This document shows, in pieces, positions 61,641-64,000 of a DNA stretch of 64,000 bases (the stretch's first letter is position 1; the number at the start of each line of letters is the position of its first letter). The stretch is from positions 1 through 64,000 of the forward strand of contig NZ_CABFMQ020000109.1 of the NCBI RefSeq assembly GCF_901905185.1, read 5' to 3'. The DNA is from Methylocella tundrae (GTDB lineage Bacteria; Pseudomonadota; Alphaproteobacteria; Rhizobiales; Beijerinckiaceae). A program made the position numbers and the translations under genes. The notes below the pieces were generated by a model that made no database searches, had not been told where the DNA came from, and worked only from the letters and a program-made list of their open reading frames with translations.

Positions 61641-63893
61641 TTACCCAAACCTGTTGTTCTTGGGGAAGCCGCGCGGCGGCAGGCGTCCGGCCTCGGCGCG
61701 GCTGCCGATCCATTCGCCAAGTTCAGCCGCGGAGACCGTAAAGACGCGTCCGGCCGAATCTTTCCAGGTCAAGCCATCGGCGAGGCGAAACACTTTGGCG
61801 TCGGCGATGCCGCCATCCCGGTATTTCTGCAGGCGCACGCCTTTGCCTCGCGCCATTTCCTGGACCTGATCCAGCGGGAAAACAAGCAGCTTACGGTTTT
61901 CCCCGATCACGGCCAAATGATCCCCGTCGGCGGGCGTGATGATTTTCGCAGCCGCCGGCTTGTCGACATTGAGCAAAGACTTGCCTTTGCGCGTGCCGCC
62001 GATCATCTCGTCCTGCGGGGCGACAAACCCGCGCCCGTCGCTGGAGGCGACCAGCATTTTGACGCCGGGCGCATAGGGGAAGACGGCGCAGATCGTCTCG
62101 CCCTCGCCGATGTCGGCCATCAGGCGAAGCGGTTCGCCCTGACTGCGCCCGCCCGGCAGCTTCCCGGCGTCGAGCGTAAAGATCTTGCCGTCGCTGGCGA
62201 GTACAAGAATTTTCGAAGTGGTTTCGGCGAAGAAGGAGACGCTCAAGGCGTCATCGCCCTTGAATTGCAGGCTGCTCAGCTCCGCGACATGGCCTTTCAG
62301 AGCGCGAATCCAGCCCTTTTGCGAGACGACCACCGTCACTGGCTCGCGTTCGACCATTGCGCTTGCAAAATCGACGTCGCCAAGATCCGGGGCAACGTCA
62401 AACGTCGTGCGGCGCCGGCCGAGCTTGGTCTCGGGGCCATATTTTTTCTTCAGCTCGCGTATCTGGCCGGTGATCGTCTTCCATTGCTTGACTTCATCGG
62501 CAAGCAGCGCCTCGATGTCCCGGCGCTCCTCGACGAGTGCATCGTGCTCGCGCTGGATCTGCATTTCCTCGAGGCGCCGCAGGCTGCGAAGGCGGGTATC
62601 GAGAACGTAATTAACCTGCGGCTCCGAGAGGCCGAAAGCCGCCTGCAGCCTTGGCTTTGGCTCATCCTCCTCCCGGATGATGCGGATCACCGCATCGAGA
62701 TTGAGGAATACGATCAGCATGCCGGCCAGGACTTCGAGCCGGCGAACAATTTCAGCGAGCCGATGCCGCGAACGGCGCAAAAGCACATCGCGGCGATGGT
62801 CGAGCCATTGCTGCAACGCCTCCTTGAAGGAGACGACGCGCGGCACGACGCCGCCCTCGAGCACATTCATGTTCATCGGGAAGCGCGTTTCGAGCTCGGT
62901 GAGCTTGAACAAATGCTCCATCAGCATGTCGGCGTCGACCGTCCGGCTTTTCGGCTCGATGACGACGCGGACATCTTCGGCCGATTCGTCGCGGATGTCG
63001 GCGACGAGCGGCAGCTTCTTGTCGTTCAAAAGCTCGGCGATCTTTTCGATCAGCCGCGACTTTTGAACCATATAGGGGATTTCGGTGACGACAATGACCC
63101 AGGCGCCGCGTGCGCTTTCTTCCTTCGTCCAGCGCGCGCGCAGCCGCAGCGAACCGCGCCCGGTGCGGTAGGTTTCGGCAATCGATTCTTTTGACTCGAC
63201 CAGAACGCCGCCGGTCGGGAAGTCAGGTCCCGGCGCGAAGGCCAGCAACTGGTCCGTCGTCGCCTCCGAATGCGAAATCAGATAAAGCGCAGCGTCACAA
63301 AGCTCGGCGAGGTTATGCGGCGGGATCGAGGTCGCCATTCCGACGGCGATGCCCTGCGCGCCATTGGCGAGAAGATTGGGCAGCGCCGCGGGAAGCACGA
63401 CGGGCTCCTGCTGGTCGCCTGAATAATTCTCGCGAAAATCGACCGCGTCCTCTTCGATGCCTTCGAGGAGCAACCGCGCCACATCCGTCATGCGCGCTTC
63501 GGTGTAGCGATAGGCGGCGGCTCCGTCGCCGTCGATATTGCCGAAATTGCCTTGCCCGTCGACCAGCGGGTAGCGCGAAGAAAAATCCTGCGCGAGCCTC
63601 ACCAGCGCGTCATAGATCGCCTGATCGCCGTGCGGATGGAACGAGCCCATCACGTCGCCGACGATTTTCGCGCATTTCTTGAAGGCCGTCCCCGGATCGA
63701 GCCGCAGGATCTGCATGCCATACAGAATGCGGCGATGCACCGGCTTCAGGCCATCGCGCGCGTCCGGCAACGCCCGGCCCATGATGGTCGAAAGCGCATA
63801 GGCGAGGTAGCGCTCTTCCAGCGCATCTCGCAGGTTGACGGGCTCGAAACCGCCCGATGCGGGCGGCGGCGGTGGAGAGACGGCTTTTCCCAT
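61641..63893 (-). CDS. parC: DNA topoisomerase IV subunit A
   Basis: The cleavage subunit that decatenates chromosomes. The 750-residue protein has the GyrA/ParC winged-helix core with the active-site tyrosine in AAYRYTEARMTD (Tyr130) and the QRDR-like HPHGDQAIYDALVRLAQ. A central coiled region and a short C-terminal beta-pinwheel follow, shorter than in GyrA, which favours ParC. The ATG at 63893 is preferred to an upstream in-frame TTG at 63899. Its partner parE is not in the window. Confidence 0.95.
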   Translation of the reverse strand: MGKAVSPPPPPASGGFEPVNLRDALEERYLAYALSTIMGRALPDARDGLKPVHRRILYGMQILRLDPGTAFKKCAKIVGDVMGSFHPHGDQAIYDALVRLAQDFSSRYPLVDGQGNFGNIDGDGAAAYRYTEARMTDVARLLLEGIEEDAVDFRENYSGDQQEPVVLPAALPNLLANGAQGIAVGMATSIPPHNLAELCDAALYLISHSEATTDQLLAFAPGPDFPTGGVLVESKESIAETYRTGRGSLRLRARWTKEESARGAWVIVVTEIPYMVQKSRLIEKIAELLNDKKLPLVADIRDESAEDVRVVIEPKSRTVDADMLMEHLFKLTELETRFPMNMNVLEGGVVPRVVSFKEALQQWLDHRRDVLLRRSRHRLAEIVRRLEVLAGMLIVFLNLDAVIRIIREEDEPKPRLQAAFGLSEPQVNYVLDTRLRSLRRLEEMQIQREHDALVEERRDIEALLADEVKQWKTITGQIRELKKKYGPETKLGRRRTTFDVAPDLGDVDFASAMVEREPVTVVVSQKGWIRALKGHVAELSSLQFKGDDALSVSFFAETTSKILVLASDGKIFTLDAGKLPGGRSQGEPLRLMADIGEGETICAVFPYAPGVKMLVASSDGRGFVAPQDEMIGGTRKGKSLLNVDKPAAAKIITPADGDHLAVIGENRKLLVFPLDQVQEMARGKGVRLQKYRDGGIADAKVFRLADGLTWKDSAGRVFTVSAAELGEWIGSRAEAGRLPPRGFPKNNRFG

Positions 63894-64000
63894 GGCCAAG
63901 CCCTAACCGAGGCAGGCGGGCAGCGCAAGTTCTGTTTTTGTTCTGGTGGCCCGCGCGGCGTCAGTCGCGCGGGCCACCGTCCTCGATGCAAGCAGTTCAG

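Noticed and set aside
1..64000. CRISPR arrays, rRNA genes or tmRNA
   Set aside because: I saw no regularly spaced repeats and no rRNA-like or tmRNA-like sequence anywhere in the window.

Overview
This 64 kb window comes from the chromosome of a GC-rich alphaproteobacterium, most likely of the order Hyphomicrobiales (Rhizobiales) and perhaps close to Beijerinckiaceae/Methylocystaceae. That placement is an inference. It rests on the usg, ATP12-type, LdtR-type and Omp25-like genes, the livHMGF layout, a rhizobial-style short palindromic repeat and the base composition. No rRNA is present to confirm it.

Layout. (1) 1-50: the start of an IS5-family transposase running off the left edge. (2) 0.4-12.5 kb: a selenium/formate island. 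selA, selB, the tRNA-Sec gene selC (lying entirely inside the 3' end of the selB frame) and a small conserved protein face right. selD, fdhE, fdoI, fdoH and fdoG face left. fdoG is one gene with an in-frame UGA (codon 198) read as selenocysteine; the window therefore carries SelA, SelB, tRNA-Sec and SelD together with a client enzyme, a membrane-bound formate dehydrogenase. (3) 13-18 kb: a quinone-oxidoreductase-like enzyme, then a patchy accessory stretch with an AT-rich small membrane protein gene, a broken plasmid-type HTH gene, an ADP-ribosylglycohydrolase and a WYL regulator, ending at tRNA-Gln(UUG). (4) 18-24.5 kb: hom, map, radC, usg, an alpha/beta hydrolase with a 166-residue histone-H1-like Lys/Ala tail, and a flavin reductase. 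(5) 24.8-30.3 kb: a complete branched-chain amino-acid ABC operon. (6) 30.3-37 kb: ccdA, a polysaccharide flippase, prmA, a catalase-related peroxidase, a HAD phosphatase and an ATP12 chaperone. (7) 37-40.4 kb: a probable copper module (Cys-rich small protein, PCuAC chaperone, TonB receptor) with a 22-bp palindrome in the receptor promoter. (8) 41-44.7 kb: glyA-nrdR-ribD-ribE. (9) 45-49.2 kb: an L,D-transpeptidase, its likely MarR regulator LdtR, an unusually AT-rich spacer and acetoacetate decarboxylase. (10) 49.3-52.1 kb: a large secreted beta-helix protein. (11) 52.4-56.4 kb: a 4-kb foreign segment bounded by tRNA-Leu(UAA) and a 49-bp partial copy of it, holding IS6 and IS66 remnants and a secreted alpha/beta hydrolase. 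(12) 56.5-63.9 kb: gpt, a CinA-like protein, an Omp25-like porin, yjbQ, a VanX-type dipeptidase, an RDD protein, bpt and parC.

How the parts work together. SelD makes selenophosphate, SelA converts Ser-tRNA-Sec to Sec-tRNA-Sec, and SelB delivers it to the UGA in fdoG mRNA with help from a hairpin just after that codon. FdhE then assists maturation of FdoGHI, which feeds formate electrons into the quinone pool. The strongest unusual signals are the selB/selC overlap, the hydrolase-histone-tail fusion, the tRNA-Leu-bounded segment, and the WYL/ADP-ribosylglycohydrolase pair.
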